DNA of 64,000 nucleotides from Flavobacteria bacterium BBFL7. Its GTDB lineage: Bacteria; Bacteroidota; Bacteroidia; Flavobacteriales; Flavobacteriaceae. Below, piece after piece: positions 42,101 through 53,820 of the stretch. The stretch spans positions 1,024,884 through 1,088,883 of the forward strand of contig CH672374.1 in NCBI GenBank assembly GCA_000153385.1. The letters run 5' to 3'. The translations under genes were made by a program, and so were the position numbers. The first letter of the stretch is position 1; every line of letters begins with the position of its first letter. Below the pieces are notes generated by a model. The model was not told the DNA's origin, did not search any database, and saw nothing but the letters and a program-made list of their open reading frames with translations.

Positions 42101-44384
42101 CACCTATATTAGAATCAAATATTTTCAAACTGAAATCCTCTTCGATAGTTGCCGAATTTGCAGTGGCTACTACTTTAAAATTATATAGATCTGCATCCAC
42201 TTGGTCTGTTCCAGATATAACCACATTCACTGCCGTAGAACTAGATGTTGATGCAGGAGTGAAAGATGCTGTAAGTCCAGCAGGCAATTGCAACGTACTA
42301 AATGTTGCTACTTCACTAAATCCTGGTGCAGCATTGTAGTCGAAACTGAAGCTAGCATCTGATGGTTGACAAGTCGAAACATCTAATGATGCTGCTGACA
42401 GTTCAAATGTACCTTCTTTAATTTCAAAGTCATTCTCTGAAATATTGAAAAAATAATTACCGACTGCTTCTACCATTACACGAGCTTGGGTCGTTTTTAT
42501 TCCTGTAGGTAAATTAAGTGTATGATTACCATCATTTGCGGTACTATTAACAAGTACTACAGGATATGTATATCCACCATCTAACGACAATGATATTTTA
42601 ACTTGAGTCGCATAGGTAGCAGTATTGGTTCCATTTACTGCCCATGTAATTGTTCTACTCTCACCTTCAAACCATGTTTCACCACCGGATGGTGAATTAA
42701 CCAATACAGGTCCGTTAGCACCTACAGTTACAGTAAGACCAGAATAGTCAGTTTGACCACCATTTGGATTATTATCTCTTATTGTACAGAAAAACCTCAT
42801 GTCTCTTTGAACACTAGGAAGTGTTTCCCATGTTGGATCCACTCCGTTAACTAAATCTTCTAAATTAGGGAAATATCTGGTAGGACTAGTTGTTGCGAAC
42901 TTAGATCTAAACATAGGTCCTGATGCATTGGTAGGTACTGGAGGCTGAGTTGCACCAGTATTAGCGGCAGCACCGGTATCTAATTGTTCCCAATTATAAG
43001 TATATATCTCACCAGTATCCGGTGGCGTTGAAGAACTAGCCGTCAATTTAAAAGGTGTAGATTTCGGTATTGTTTTGGATCCATCATTAACAGCTGTAGG
43101 TGCCGTAACATTCCCATTTAAACTCAAATCTATTTCATCATCACAGGTATCACCATCAGAATTATTTTGCATTTGAAACAAACTAATTAGGTGAAAATAA
43201 GCGTCACTATTCTCTTGAACGTTAGGCGCACAAATCCCAGCATAACCCATAATAGTACTAGCACTACCTGACTCGTATGGTGATGATGATGGTGAACCAC
43301 CAAAACAACCATTATAGAAAGTATGTGCTGCACTAAACTGATGACCAATCTCATGACATACATAATCAATATCAAATGGATCAAACTCTGGTGTTACAAT
43401 ACCTGTAACTCCTTCTCCTTTTGTATTTGCACAAGGACTTTGACCAGCAATTCCACCACCACCAGTAGAAAAGACATGACCTATATCATAATTGTTAGTA
43501 CCGATTCTATTATTAATATTACTAGTGTTTGTTCCTAGCATTTGAGAACCACTATAATTATCATAAGGATCTGCAAAACCTTGATTATTTTGGTCACCGA
43601 AATATATCAATCTATCATTATTAGCAACTAATGTAAACCTAATCGACATTTCTTGCTCGTAAACACTATTAACACGAGCTAGAGTAACAACTATTGCCGC
43701 AAGTGCATCTGCCCGAGCATCGCCATTAGCAGCATTACCATCATCGTGATAAGAAGTATACTCAGAGGTTGCCGCTATAGCTATTTCATAGGTTTTAAAC
43801 GTTAAATCTCTAAAAGCCTTAGTTTGAAAATCATTAATTTCAGGTGTAGTAGAATTGTTTGCTAACTCATCAGTATGACATTCAAAACTTAAGTCTGTAC
43901 GAACTAAATCTCGACGATCATAAATCATGATATCATCTGGCATTACTTTAGAGAACGGATCCATGTATATAATACTTTCACCTGTAATAACACCTCTAAA
44001 TCCTTGAGGTGTTATGGTAAAGTATATTTTATTCAGTGAAGTGTCAGAATATCCGTAATAAGAGTGAATATTAGGGAAATCAGTCATAAGCTGCGTTTCC
44101 ATTGCTCCAGCATCATAAACATTAAATGTTTCAAATTGATCATCACCTATTGGGAAATCGACTGAAATAGAAGATCCACCAGAAAATCTATCAACTGCTC
44201 CATCTAATTTTTCAACTAAAACATCTGGATTAATATGATAAACTGCATAAGTTGAAGGTTGGATAGGCCTTTGAGAATCTGTAACAGACGGCAATCCATC
44301 TTTAGAAAAATTTTCCCATATCACGCCTTGACTAAAAGACACTGATACAGAAAGAAATGTTAGGATAAGTACTAATTTATTCAT
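39159..44384 (-). CDS. Secreted M12B/reprolysin-type metalloprotease with T9SS type A sorting domain
   Basis: 1741 residues from the ATG at 44384 (Met-Asn-Lys-Leu-Val-Leu); the signal peptide ends Ser-Phe-Ser-Gln. A propeptide occupies roughly 20-185. The zinc motif HEIGHQFSAAH (HExxHxxxxxH) lies near 342-352, with a Met-turn candidate in Ile-Met-Gly-Tyr about 30 residues later. Ig/PKD-like modules follow, then a proprotein-convertase P-domain-like region (about 895-1000, ending Thr-Val-Cys-Gly-Arg), cadherin-like and Asn/Thr-rich strands, and a final type A sorting signal (last about 75 residues: Phe-Pro-Asn-Pro-Val, Leu-Tyr-Asn-Thr-Leu-Gly, Gly-Met-Tyr-Leu-Val-Lys). It probably acts at the cell surface or in the medium on protein. 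Confidence 0.88.
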   Translation of the reverse strand: MNKLVLILTFLSVSVSFSQGVIWENFSKDGLPSVTDSQRPIQPSTYAVYHINPDVLVEKLDGAVDRFSGGSSISVDFPIGDDQFETFNVYDAGAMETQLMTDFPNIHSYYGYSDTSLNKIYFTITPQGFRGVITGESIIYMDPFSKVMPDDIMIYDRRDLVRTDLSFECHTDELANNSTTPEINDFQTKAFRDLTFKTYEIAIAATSEYTSYHDDGNAANGDARADALAAIVVTLARVNSVYEQEMSIRFTLVANNDRLIYFGDQNNQGFADPYDNYSGSQMLGTNTSNINNRIGTNNYDIGHVFSTGGGGIAGQSPCANTKGEGVTGIVTPEFDPFDIDYVCHEIGHQFSAAHTFYNGCFGGSPSSSPYESGSASTIMGYAGICAPNVQENSDAYFHLISLFQMQNNSDGDTCDDEIDLSLNGNVTAPTAVNDGSKTIPKSTPFKLTASSSTPPDTGEIYTYNWEQLDTGAAANTGATQPPVPTNASGPMFRSKFATTSPTRYFPNLEDLVNGVDPTWETLPSVQRDMRFFCTIRDNNPNGGQTDYSGLTVTVGANGPVLVNSPSGGETWFEGESRTITWAVNGTNTATYATQVKISLSLDGGYTYPVVLVNSTANDGNHTLNLPTGIKTTQARVMVEAVGNYFFNISENDFEIKEGTFELSAASLDVSTCQPSDASFSFDYNAAPGFSEVATFSTLQLPAGLTASFTPASTSSSTAVNVVISGTDQVDADLYNFKVVATANSATIEEDFSLKIFDSNIGEVTILSPLNGAGNQVANPLLEWQDLPSASSYLVEVSTTSDFASIVESSTIVNETSLQTTLLNPSQIYYWRITPSNGCVTGSIASIAAFQTAQDVCNVYDNEYFENGDNIWETDVNAVSARVNVPDDIEITNLSFYMRADHNDTGHIKMQLSSPSGRFSEVYNRECAAGRDFDLIVSDQGTAAFACNPGYTGALTGNLRPGQAFSRFNGLSAQGEWVLLATDRTSGTGGTFEEFSVTVCGRLQYVNDIDNNRNNLLTTAYGANSIIDQTLLRTQQTGTTNANMVYVLTRLPRQGTLELSSVALNLGDTFTQADLNNDRVVYNHNSVELELTDSFDFTALGDSNTLMNAQTFNISIEEPTLIFDNGWTPFAPNADTGSLNAQVINGLAIVGTDAQINNFEVIGNSNSLFLNTSFTILGNLSTDGYIGAPDGELVFSGSGAQSISGDGIIDIGQVTMTGSNTISITSIMNIHDLFTPASTTINTNGNIVFRSDMNGTAQLDDASNATINGVVQVERYIPAKRAFRLIASSVNSTNSIYQNWQENGSTAAGLGTHITGSLTGANGFDMTASGNASMFTYDAINSTWVNQANTDVSTLQVGTAYRLMVRGDRTVDITQNAPTATNTTLRAKGNLHLGDFNSSLATSNGDFIMIANPYQANVDFKTVLNDVSTSGLNVNYAYYWDPNLNTRGGYATIDMSTANGDPIPFASNANKYMQPGQSVFIQATGATNITFKESHKAVSEDLNNIFSQPQNNSSVIVSLVNRTTQTIVDQTVRRINSSNNPQVDQNDAVKFYNQDETLAIVNNGSLLSIDKNVMPVVGDYITLFTDRYRSTQYTMQVFIDGLVGVKPVLVDHLTSSRTDLVQGANAIDFDVVPGDAASNDVNRFEIVFENVTLSNNDVNLQGNMRIFPNPVTSGEFTIQSDLLNGKDVTVVLYNTLGQIIHTQDATFNNSLTIKPTLKLSSGMYLVKVSTLEENATLQIIVK

Positions 44385-44492
44385 GTTTAATTGTTTTTGG
44401 GAGGCACAAGTATGCAACACAAAAACGATAAAAACAATATTTTACCGATTAAATACATAAATAGATACAGTTTTAGGTATTTCGTCGATAAA

Positions 44493-44519
44493 AAAAGCCA
44501 CTTATGATAAGTGGCTTTT
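44493..44519. terminator. Intrinsic terminator downstream of eno
   Basis: AAAAGCCACTTA (44493-44504) pairs with TAAGTGGCTTTT (44508-44519) around TGA, symmetric so usable both ways. Confidence 0.9.
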
Positions 44520-44526
44520 AAAATTT

Positions 44527-44540
44527 GCTTTCGCGAAAGC
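44527..44540. repeat. GCTTTCGCGAAAGC palindrome, copy 8 (intergenic)
   Basis: Perfect 14-bp palindrome between the eno stop (44556) and its terminator (44493-44519), so it would be in the eno transcript. Confidence 0.95.
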
Positions 44541-44555
44541 GATATATAAAGTTAA

Positions 44556-46957
<2,402 letters not shown>

Positions 46958-46973
46958 AATAGAAAATATTTTT

Positions 46974-47001
46974 CAAAAATAATTTAAAAAAAAAGGACCA
47001 A
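46974..47001 (-). promoter_or_regulatory. carA-eno promoter overlapping the rplQ terminator
   Basis: Minus strand TATTTTTG (46974-46981) is a full -7 match. TTG at 46999-47001, 17 bases further upstream, can serve as -33 and lies inside the stem of the upstream terminator. Confidence 0.55.
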
Positions 47002-47020
47002 TGCGAAAGCATTGATCCTT
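46993..47020 (-). terminator. Intrinsic terminator of the ribosomal supercluster
   Basis: A 12-bp stem (47009-47020 with 46993-47004, loop TTTC on the minus strand), fully paired with one G-U only in minus-strand RNA, followed by nine T's on that strand. It lies 23 bases after rplQ. Confidence 0.93.
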
Positions 47021-47043
47021 TTATCTACATTTTATCAAAGATT

Positions 47044-47517
47044 TTACTCTTCTTCATTTGTGTTGTCTGTTGAAGTTTCAACTGGAGCAGCAGTGGAAGA
47101 TTTACTACGACGACTACGTCTAGTATTTTTCTTCTTACCTTCATTAGGGCTATAAATTTCATTGAAATCTACAAGCTCTATCATAGCCATGTCAGCATTA
47201 TCTCCTAAACGATTACCAAGTTTAATGATACGTGTATACCCACCTGGACGGTCAGCTACCTTAGAAGAAACGTCTCTGAATAATTCAGTAACAGCTTCTT
47301 TACTTCTAAGTTTAGAAAAAACTAAACGACGATTATGAGTTGTATCTTCTTTAGACTTTGTTATTAATGGCTCTACAAACTGCTTAACAGCTTTAGCCTT
47401 TGCTACAGTAGTATTGATACGTTTGTGCTCTATAAGAGAACAAGCCATATTTGCCAGCATCGCCTTGCGGTGAGCTGTTTTTCTACCTAAATGATTAAAT
47501 TTCTTTCCGTGTCTCAT
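47044..47517 (-). CDS. rplQ: 50S ribosomal protein L17
   Basis: 157 residues. The core (1-120) opens Met-Arg-His-Gly-Lys-Lys-x-x-x-Leu-Gly-Arg, the L17 signature. A C-terminal extension rich in Lys/Arg, then Ser/Thr/Glu (121-157) makes it longer than the E. coli protein, as is common in Bacteroidetes. Last gene of the supercluster. Confidence 0.97.
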   Translation of the reverse strand: MRHGKKFNHLGRKTAHRKAMLANMACSLIEHKRINTTVAKAKAVKQFVEPLITKSKEDTTHNRRLVFSKLRSKEAVTELFRDVSSKVADRPGGYTRIIKLGNRLGDNADMAMIELVDFNEIYSPNEGKKKNTRRSRRSKSSTAAPVETSTDNTNEEE

Positions 47518-47545
47518 CTTATTTTATTTCTTTAACTAGCTTTAA

Positions 47546-48538
47546 CTAGTCACGGTCAAGTTTATATTTTGATAAATCCATACCGAAGTTAAGTCCTTTA
47601 ACATTAACTAGTTCTTCCAATTCAGTTAAAGATTTCTTACCGAAGTTTCTGAATTTCATCAAATCGTTCTTATTGTAAGAAACTAAATCACCTAGTGTTT
47701 CAACTTCAGCTGCTTTTAGACAATTTAATGCACGTACAGAAAGTTCCATATCTACAAGTTTAGTCTTAAGCAATTGTCTCATATGAAGGCTTTCTTCATC
47801 ATAAGTCTCTGTTTGAGCAATCTCATCAGCTTCTAAAGTTATTCTCTCATCTGAAAACAACATGAAGTGATGGATAAGGGTTTTAGCAGCTTCGGTTAAA
47901 GCTTGCTTAGGATGAATACTACCATCTGTAGAAATCTCAAAAACTAACTTTTCATAATCAGTCTTTTGTTCAACACGATAGTTTTCAATACTATATTTTA
48001 CATTCTTAATAGGAGTAAAAATAGAATCAATAGCTATTGTACCAATAGCTGCATTAGGATTCTTATTCTCTTCAGCAGGAACATAACCTCTACCCTTTTC
48101 GATTGTAAGCTCTAAGTTAAGACTAACAGAAGATTCAGTATTACAAATAACCATCTCTGGATTTAATACTTGAAAACCTGAAATGTATTTCTGCATGTCA
48201 CCAGCAGTAAACGTATCCTTGCCTGAGAAAGAAACATTTACAACCTCACTATCTACTTCATCAATCTGACGTCTGAATCGAATTTGTTTAAAATTCAAAA
48301 TAATTTCAGTAACATCTTCAACCACACCTTCAATCGTTGAAAATTCGTGATCTACTCCTTCTATACGAATAGATGTAATAGCGAACCCTTCAAGGGAAGA
48401 AAGCAACACTCTACGAAGAGCATTTCCCACAGTAAGACCATATCCTGGCTCTAAAGGTCTGAATTCGAATTTACCTTCAAAATCAGTAGAATCAATCATG
48501 ATTACTTTATCCGGCTTTTGGAAATTTAATATTGCCAT
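47546..48538 (-). CDS. rpoA: RNA polymerase alpha subunit
   Basis: 330 residues: N-terminal assembly domain (1-235; [11 protein letters not shown] near 39-49) and C-terminal DNA-binding domain (245-330, Leu-Ser-Val-Arg-Ala-x-Asn-Cys-Leu-Lys and Asn-Phe-Gly-Lys-Lys-Ser). Standard alpha-operon neighbour order rpsD-rpoA-rplQ. Confidence 0.98.
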   Translation of the reverse strand: MAILNFQKPDKVIMIDSTDFEGKFEFRPLEPGYGLTVGNALRRVLLSSLEGFAITSIRIEGVDHEFSTIEGVVEDVTEIILNFKQIRFRRQIDEVDSEVVNVSFSGKDTFTAGDMQKYISGFQVLNPEMVICNTESSVSLNLELTIEKGRGYVPAEENKNPNAAIGTIAIDSIFTPIKNVKYSIENYRVEQKTDYEKLVFEISTDGSIHPKQALTEAAKTLIHHFMLFSDERITLEADEIAQTETYDEESLHMRQLLKTKLVDMELSVRALNCLKAAEVETLGDLVSYNKNDLMKFRNFGKKSLTELEELVNVKGLNFGMDLSKYKLDRD

Positions 48539-48561
48539 AAGATTACTTTGGGGATTAATTA

Positions 48562-49167
48562 TTATTTAGAGTACAATTCAACAATCAACTGCTCCTTAAT
48601 GTTTTCAGGAATCTGCAATCTTTCAGGAACACTAACGAAAGTTCCAGACATGCTAGCTTTATTAAAAGTAATAAAGTCATATACATGTTCATTACTAGAT
48701 AATGATTGATCTATAGCACTTAAAGATTTAGACTTTTCACGTACTGCTACAACATCACCAGGCTTCAACTGATAAGAAGGTATGTTTACCAATTCACCAT
48801 TCACAGTCATATGTCTGTGAGAAACTAATTGACGAGCTCCACGGCGAGTTTTTGCTATTCCCATTCTATAAACAACGTTATCCAAACGAGATTCACATAA
48901 CTGTAGAAGAACTTCACCAGTAATACCGGTACTACGAACAGCCTTTTCAAACATTAAACGGAATTGCTTCTCTAGCACTCCATAAGTATACTTTGCTTTT
49001 TGCTTTTCTTTAAGCTGCACCGCATACTCTGACTCTTTACCACGGCGTCTTGCGTTACCGTGCATACCTGGAGGATAGTTTTTCTTCTCCAAAGCTTTAC
49101 TAGGGCCAAAAATTGGTTCTCTGAATCGACGTGCAATTTTTGCCTTAGGACCTCTATATCTTGCCAT
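48562..49167 (-). CDS. rpsD: 30S ribosomal protein S4
   Basis: 201 residues with the Arg-Leu-Asp-Asn-Val-Val-Tyr-Arg-Met S4 motif near 95-103. Primary 16S rRNA binder and, in other bacteria, translational repressor of its operon. The 84-base gap ahead of it is by far the largest in the alpha section and can fold, see the entry at 49168. Confidence 0.98.
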   Translation of the reverse strand: MARYRGPKAKIARRFREPIFGPSKALEKKNYPPGMHGNARRRGKESEYAVQLKEKQKAKYTYGVLEKQFRLMFEKAVRSTGITGEVLLQLCESRLDNVVYRMGIAKTRRGARQLVSHRHMTVNGELVNIPSYQLKPGDVVAVREKSKSLSAIDQSLSSNEHVYDFITFNKASMSGTFVSVPERLQIPENIKEQLIVELYSK

Positions 49168-49251
49168 TTTACAAAATTTATTGAGTGATGTACTGTGAAT
49201 TCAGGTCAATATCCTTCGACAGCCTATCAATCACTCGTTATTAACAATTAA
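49168..49251 (-). promoter_or_regulatory. Candidate structured leader upstream of rpsD
   Basis: In minus-strand RNA GAGUGAU (49236-49230) pairs with AUCACUC (49189-49183), enclosing a second possible CUGU/ACAG helix. It lies directly before the S4 start. S4 leader candidates have been proposed for flavobacteria, as far as I recall; I could not check a match. Confidence 0.4.
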
Positions 49252-49641
49252 TTATACTCTACGACGTTTAGGAGGACGACATCCATTATGTGGCAATGGA
49301 GTAACATCAATAATTTCAGTTACTTCAATTCCAGAATTGTGAATACTACGGATAGCACTTTCACGACCATTACCAGGTCCCTTTACATATGCTTTCACCT
49401 TACGTAAACCTGCCTCATGTGCTACTTTAGAAGCATCCTCTGCAGCTAGTTGCGCAGCATATGGAGTGTTTTTCTTAGAACCACGGAAACCCATTTTCCC
49501 AGCAGATGACCAAGAAATAACTTCTCCTTTTTTATTTGTCAAAGAAACTAGTATGTTATTAAAGGAAGAAGAGATATGTACCTCTCCTACTGATTCAACA
49601 ACAACCTTACGCTTTTTTGATACTGTTTTAGACTTTGCCAT
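49252..49641 (-). CDS. rpsK: 30S ribosomal protein S11
   Basis: 129 residues ending [11 protein letters not shown], the conserved S11 tail. Contacts mRNA near the E site on the small subunit. 12 bases after rpsM. Confidence 0.98.
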   Translation of the reverse strand: MAKSKTVSKKRKVVVESVGEVHISSSFNNILVSLTNKKGEVISWSSAGKMGFRGSKKNTPYAAQLAAEDASKVAHEAGLRKVKAYVKGPGNGRESAIRSIHNSGIEVTEIIDVTPLPHNGCRPPKRRRV

Positions 49642-49653
49642 ATCAATTACTTA

Positions 49654-50028
49654 TTATTTAGTTGCCTTTTTCTTATTAGCAACAGTCTTACGTTTTCCTT
49701 TACGAGTACGTGAGTTATTTTTAGTTCTTTGACCTCTTAAAGGAAGTCCAGACCTATGACGAATACCGCGGTAACATCCAATATCCATCAGACGCTTAAT
49801 ATTAAGCTGCGTTTCAGATCTTAACTCACCTTCAATAGTAAACTCACCAATAGCTGAACGTATTTTACCAATTTCATCATCATTCCATTCAGAAACTTTT
49901 TTATCAAGTCCAACACCTGTATCTATAAGTACTTGTTTTGCTCGATTACGACCAATACCGTATATGTAAGTCAATGAAACTTCTCCACGTTTGTTTTTAG
50001 GTATATCTACCCCTGCAATTCTAGCCAT
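49654..50028 (-). CDS. rpsM: 30S ribosomal protein S13
   Basis: 124 residues: Ala-Gly-Val-Asp-Ile-Pro and Tyr-Ile-Tyr-Gly-Ile-Gly at the start, Gly-Leu-Pro-Leu-Arg-Gly-Gln-Arg-Thr near 95. Small-subunit head protein. Basic tail extends to Lys-Lys-Ala-Thr-Lys. Confidence 0.98.
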   Translation of the reverse strand: MARIAGVDIPKNKRGEVSLTYIYGIGRNRAKQVLIDTGVGLDKKVSEWNDDEIGKIRSAIGEFTIEGELRSETQLNIKRLMDIGCYRGIRHRSGLPLRGQRTKNNSRTRKGKRKTVANKKKATK

Positions 50029-50031
50029 AGC

Positions 50032-50148
50032 TTAACCTTGTCTTTGTTTAAATTTTGGATTTTTTTTGTTGATTACATAAAGACGACCTTTACGGCGTAC
50101 AATCTTACAATCAGCACTTCTCTTTTTAATCGATGCTCTTACTTTCAT
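50032..50148 (-). CDS. rpmJ: 50S ribosomal protein L36
   Basis: 38 residues, [10 protein letters not shown] to Arg-Gln-Gly. Only one Cys is present, so this is the zinc-free form of L36. It starts 1 base after infA stops and ends 3 bases before rpsM. Confidence 0.95.
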   Translation of the reverse strand: MKVRASIKKRSADCKIVRRKGRLYVINKKNPKFKQRQG

Positions 50149-50149
50149 A

Positions 50150-50365
50150 TTAGTACCTATAAGTGATCCTTGCTTTAGTTAAATCGTAAGGACTCATTTC
50201 TAATTTTACTTTATCTCCTGGGAGCAACTTAATGTAATGCATACGCATCTTACCTGATATGTGTGCTGTTACAACGTGCCCGTTTTCTAATTCTACTCGA
50301 AACATTGCATTCGACAATGCCTCTATAATGGAACCGTCTTGTTCTATCGCTGACTGTTTTGCCAT
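50150..50365 (-). CDS. infA: Translation initiation factor IF-1
   Basis: 71 residues of the S1/OB fold with Phe-Arg-Val-Glu-Leu-Glu-Asn-Gly-His near 22-30 and His-Tyr-Ile-Lys-Leu-Leu-Pro-Gly-Asp near 43-51. Blocks the A site during initiation. Its ATG overlaps the secY stop by 1 base. Confidence 0.97.
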   Translation of the reverse strand: MAKQSAIEQDGSIIEALSNAMFRVELENGHVVTAHISGKMRMHYIKLLPGDKVKLEMSPYDLTKARITYRY

Positions 50366-51702
50366 TACGCTACTGCTTTTCTGTTTTTACCTGTTTTAAT
50401 CAAACCATCATAATGACGATTCAATAAATACGAATTTATCTGCTGCATAGTATCTATAGCTACTCCTACCATAATTAACAGAGAAGTACCTCCATAGAAC
50501 AGTGCCCATTGCTGTGTTACACCCATTAATGAAACAAAAGCTGGAAAAATCGCAACTAATGCAAGAAAAATAGATCCTGGCAAAGTTATTTGTGACATAA
50601 TTTTATCAAGATAATCAGCAGTTTCTGTTCCCGGTCTAATTCCCGCTATAAAACCGCCATTTCTCTTTAAATCATCAGCCATTTTATTAGTAGGTACCGT
50701 AATTGCGGTGTAAAAATAAGTAAATATTATTATTAACAGTGCAAAAACTAAATTATACCAAAAACCAAATATATCACCAAAGGCAGTCTGAACAGTCGTA
50801 GCCCATGAAGTATCCAATTGACCAAGCGCAGCCGGCACAAACATGATTGCTTGAGCAAAAATTATTGGCATTACACCTGACGCATTAAGTTTTAAAGGAA
50901 TAAATTGTCTTGACCCTTGTTCATTTTTCTCATAACCACCAGATGCTGCTCTTCTAGCATATTGCACTGGTATCTTACGTACAGCCATTACAAGCATAAT
51001 ACATAAAAGAATAACCACAAACCAAACTAATAATTCTACTAACACCAACATAACACCACCAGTACCAGTTACTCTAGCAGCAAACTCTTGAACAAAGGCC
51101 TGCGGAAGAGTAGCAATTATACCTACCATAATTAATAGAGAAATACCATTCCCAATACCTTTATCTGTAATCTTTTCACCTAACCACATTGCAAATACAC
51201 AACCGGTAACTAATATAATTGTACTACTCACCAAAAATAAGTTCATGTTATCAGGCATGAGGTACGCATCACTAGGCACTCCTAAAGTACCTAAACTTAG
51301 TAAATAACTAGGAGCTTGAATTAGACATATACCAATAGTCAACCACCTTGTAATTTGATTGATTTTCTTTTGACCACTAGCTCCTTCCTTCTGTAGTTTT
51401 TGCAAATATGGAATAGCGATTCCCATTAATTGAACTACAATACTAGCAGATATGTAAGGCATTATACCTAACGCAAAAACAGAAGCATTAGAAAAAGCAC
51501 CACCTGTGAAAGCATTCAGCACAAATCCAATACCACCACCTTCGAAATTTTCAGAGAAACTAGCAAGCTTACTTGAGTCAATTCCAGGAAGCACAACTTG
51601 AGCTCCGAATCTATAAACAAGAAGTAAACTGAAAGTCATAATAATACGATCTTTCAGTTCTTCGATATTCCAAATATTTTTTAATGTTTCTATAAATTTC
51701 AT
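50365..51702 (-). CDS. secY: Protein translocase subunit SecY
   Basis: 445 residues with ten transmembrane helices. Forms the Sec channel through the inner membrane with SecE and SecG. Visible are the plug-region Gly-rich stretch near 54-70, Gly-Asn-Gly-Ile-Ser near 183 and the cytoplasmic Arg-Pro-Gly loop near 350. Encoded between rplO and infA as usual. Confidence 0.98.
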   Translation of the reverse strand: MKFIETLKNIWNIEELKDRIIMTFSLLLVYRFGAQVVLPGIDSSKLASFSENFEGGGIGFVLNAFTGGAFSNASVFALGIMPYISASIVVQLMGIAIPYLQKLQKEGASGQKKINQITRWLTIGICLIQAPSYLLSLGTLGVPSDAYLMPDNMNLFLVSSTIILVTGCVFAMWLGEKITDKGIGNGISLLIMVGIIATLPQAFVQEFAARVTGTGGVMLVLVELLVWFVVILLCIMLVMAVRKIPVQYARRAASGGYEKNEQGSRQFIPLKLNASGVMPIIFAQAIMFVPAALGQLDTSWATTVQTAFGDIFGFWYNLVFALLIIIFTYFYTAITVPTNKMADDLKRNGGFIAGIRPGTETADYLDKIMSQITLPGSIFLALVAIFPAFVSLMGVTQQWALFYGGTSLLIMVGVAIDTMQQINSYLLNRHYDGLIKTGKNRKAVA

Positions 51703-51711
51703 TGATTAAGA

Positions 51712-52164
51712 TTAAACTGTTAATGCTTGACCACCTGCATTCTCAATAGCAGCTTTGGCAGAGCCAGTAAATTTATGAGCGCTAACAGTTAACTTAGCCT
51801 TCAACTCACCACGCCCTAAAATCTTAACCAAATCATTTTTACCAACTAAACGTTCCTCTATTAAATTCTCAATAGTAACAACATCACTCAAACGACCTTC
51901 ATCAACATAAGCTTGGATAACATCAATATTAACACCGGCATATTCCTTACGGTTAATATTTGTGAAACCAAATTTAGGAACACGTCTTTGCAAAGGCATT
52001 TGACCACCTTCAAAACCAATCTTTTTTGAATAACCAGAACGGGATTTGGCACCTTTGTGTCCACGAGTGGCTGTACCACCTTTACCAGAACCTTGTCCAC
52101 GACCAATAATTTTGGCTGACTTTTTAACAGAACCTGCAGCAGGTTTAAGATTATTTAAACTCAT
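51712..52164 (-). CDS. rplO: 50S ribosomal protein L15
   Basis: 150 residues: basic Gly-rich N-terminal tail (Gly-Arg-Gly-Gln-Gly-Ser-Gly-Lys-Gly-Gly near 22-31) threading into the subunit, then a globular domain with Gly-Gly-Gln-Met-Pro-Leu-x-Arg-Arg. 9 bases before secY. Confidence 0.98.
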   Translation of the reverse strand: MSLNNLKPAAGSVKKSAKIIGRGQGSGKGGTATRGHKGAKSRSGYSKKIGFEGGQMPLQRRVPKFGFTNINRKEYAGVNIDVIQAYVDEGRLSDVVTIENLIEERLVGKNDLVKILGRGELKAKLTVSAHKFTGSAKAAIENAGGQALTV

Positions 52165-52175
52165 CTATTATCTTT

Positions 52176-52355
52176 TTAAGCCTTCTCAACGGAGACTAAA
52201 TGTTCAACTTTTGCAATCATTCCTTGAATAACAGGAGTATCGTCATGCTCTACAACCTGATTCATTTTACGTAAACCTAAAGCCTCAAGCGTTCGCTTTT
52301 GTCTTAACGGTCTCTTAATTGCACTACGTACTTTTGTAATTTTTAGCTTTCCCAT
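52176..52355 (-). CDS. rpmD: 50S ribosomal protein L30
   Basis: 59 residues starting Met-Gly-Lys-Leu-Lys-Ile-Thr-Lys-Val-Arg-Ser and containing Ala-Leu-Gly-Leu-Arg-Lys (the L30 signature) and Gly-Met-Ile-Ala-Lys-Val. It fills the gap between rpsE and rplO. Confidence 0.96.
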   Translation of the reverse strand: MGKLKITKVRSAIKRPLRQKRTLEALGLRKMNQVVEHDDTPVIQGMIAKVEHLVSVEKA

Positions 52356-52365
52356 TATCGTATAA

Positions 52366-52890
52366 TTAACCGTTAAATACTTTATCTAAAGAGACACCTC
52401 TTTGCTTAGCAACAGTGTGAGCATTACGTAATTGTAACAAAGCATCAAAAGTCGCTTTTACCACATTGTGAGGATTTGACGAACCTTGGTTCTTAGAAAG
52501 AACATCATGTACACCAACTGCTTCCAGTACCGCACGAATCGCGCCACCTGCAATTACTCCAGTACCTGTTGCAGCAGGAATCAATAAAACTCTTGCTCCA
52601 CCGAATTTTCCTTTTTGCTCATGAGGTATAGAACCTTTAACAAGAGGTATTCTAACCAGATTCTTTTTAGCATCTTCGACAGCTTTAGATATAGCTTCAG
52701 AAACCTCTTTGGACTTACCTAAACCATGACCCACAACTCCACTTTCATCACCAACAACGACTATCGCTGAAAATCCAAAAGCACGTCCACCTTTTGTTAC
52801 CTTAGTAACACGTTGAACACCTACCAAACGATCTTTAAGATCGAGTCCACTAGGCTTCACTAATTCTACGTTTTTATATTTTTGGTACAT
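52366..52890 (-). CDS. rpsE: 30S ribosomal protein S5
   Basis: 174 residues: dsRNA-binding domain with [10 protein letters not shown] (27-36) and Val-Val-Gly-Asp near 45, then the alpha/beta domain with Gly-Ile-Gly-type loops and Ala-Gly-Gly-Ala near 115. Involved in decoding accuracy. Confidence 0.98.
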   Translation of the reverse strand: MYQKYKNVELVKPSGLDLKDRLVGVQRVTKVTKGGRAFGFSAIVVVGDESGVVGHGLGKSKEVSEAISKAVEDAKKNLVRIPLVKGSIPHEQKGKFGGARVLLIPAATGTGVIAGGAIRAVLEAVGVHDVLSKNQGSSNPHNVVKATFDALLQLRNAHTVAKQRGVSLDKVFNG

Positions 52891-52907
52891 TACTGTAATG
52901 TTTGTAA

Positions 52908-53255
52908 TTAAAATTTAAGACCAGCCTCTCTAGCCCCATTAGCCAAAGACAACACACGTCCATGATAAAGATAACCTCCACGATCAAATGAAACAGTATC
53001 AACACCAGCAGCTTTAGCTTTTTCGGCTACCGCCTTACCTACCTCATTCGCAACGGAGATTTTCTCTCCAGTAGCGCTTACATCTCTAGATGAAGCAGAA
53101 GCTATTGTTACACCATCCACATCATTAATAACTTGAGCATAAATCTCTTTATTACTTCTATATACAGATAAACGAGGACGTTCAGCTGTTCCAGAAACAT
53201 TCTTACGAATTCTGCGACGAATCTTATTTCTTCTTTCAGACTTTGAAAATGCCAT
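52908..53255 (-). CDS. rplR: 50S ribosomal protein L18
   Basis: 115 residues. Arg-Arg-Arg-Ile-Arg-Lys near the start, Arg-Pro-Arg-Leu-Ser-Val-Tyr-Arg-Ser and the final [11 protein letters not shown] motif. 5S rRNA binder. Confidence 0.98.
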   Translation of the reverse strand: MAFSKSERRNKIRRRIRKNVSGTAERPRLSVYRSNKEIYAQVINDVDGVTIASASSRDVSATGEKISVANEVGKAVAEKAKAAGVDTVSFDRGGYLYHGRVLSLANGAREAGLKF

Positions 53256-53267
53256 AATTCTTAACTA

Positions 53268-53810
53268 TTATGCTGATTTACCAGCTTTTCTTCTTAATTG
53301 TTCACCGACAAATTTAACACCTTTTCCTTTATAAGGCTCAGGTTTTCTGAAGGATCTTATTTTTGCAGCTACCTGTCCAACCAATTGTTTATCAAAAGAT
53401 GATAGTTTAATTCTTGGATTCTTACCTTTCTCAGATATTGTTTCTACTTTTACTTCTTGAGCAATATCTAATATTATATTGTGAGAGAAACCTAACGCTA
53501 AGTCCAAGACTTGGCCTTGATTTGATGCTCTATAACCTACACCTACAAGCTCTAACTCTTTAGACCAACCTTGAGAAACACCGGCAATCATATTAAAGAC
53601 TAATGATCGGTAAAGACCATGTTTAGCTTTATGATCTTTTGAGTCCGATGGACGAGTAACTAATACCTCATCTCCTTCAACTTTAATACTAATATCAGAA
53701 AAATCTTGAGTAAGCTTTCCTAACTTACCTTCTACATTTATAACTCCATTGTCAACCTTTACAGTAACACCAGCTGGAATTGCTACGGGATTATTTCCTA
53801 TTCTAGACAT
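53268..53810 (-). CDS. rplF: 50S ribosomal protein L6
   Basis: 180 residues in two homologous halves, with Glu-Pro-Tyr-Lys-Gly-Lys-Gly near 156-162, the L6 signature. Near the sarcin-ricin loop of 23S rRNA. Confidence 0.98.
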   Translation of the reverse strand: MSRIGNNPVAIPAGVTVKVDNGVINVEGKLGKLTQDFSDISIKVEGDEVLVTRPSDSKDHKAKHGLYRSLVFNMIAGVSQGWSKELELVGVGYRASNQGQVLDLALGFSHNIILDIAQEVKVETISEKGKNPRIKLSSFDKQLVGQVAAKIRSFRKPEPYKGKGVKFVGEQLRRKAGKSA

Positions 53811-53820
53811 ATCTAATTAT

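Noticed and set aside
43187..43538. Overlapping open frames opposite the metalloprotease zinc motif
   Set aside because: His/Cys-rich composition is only the complement of the conserved protease codons.
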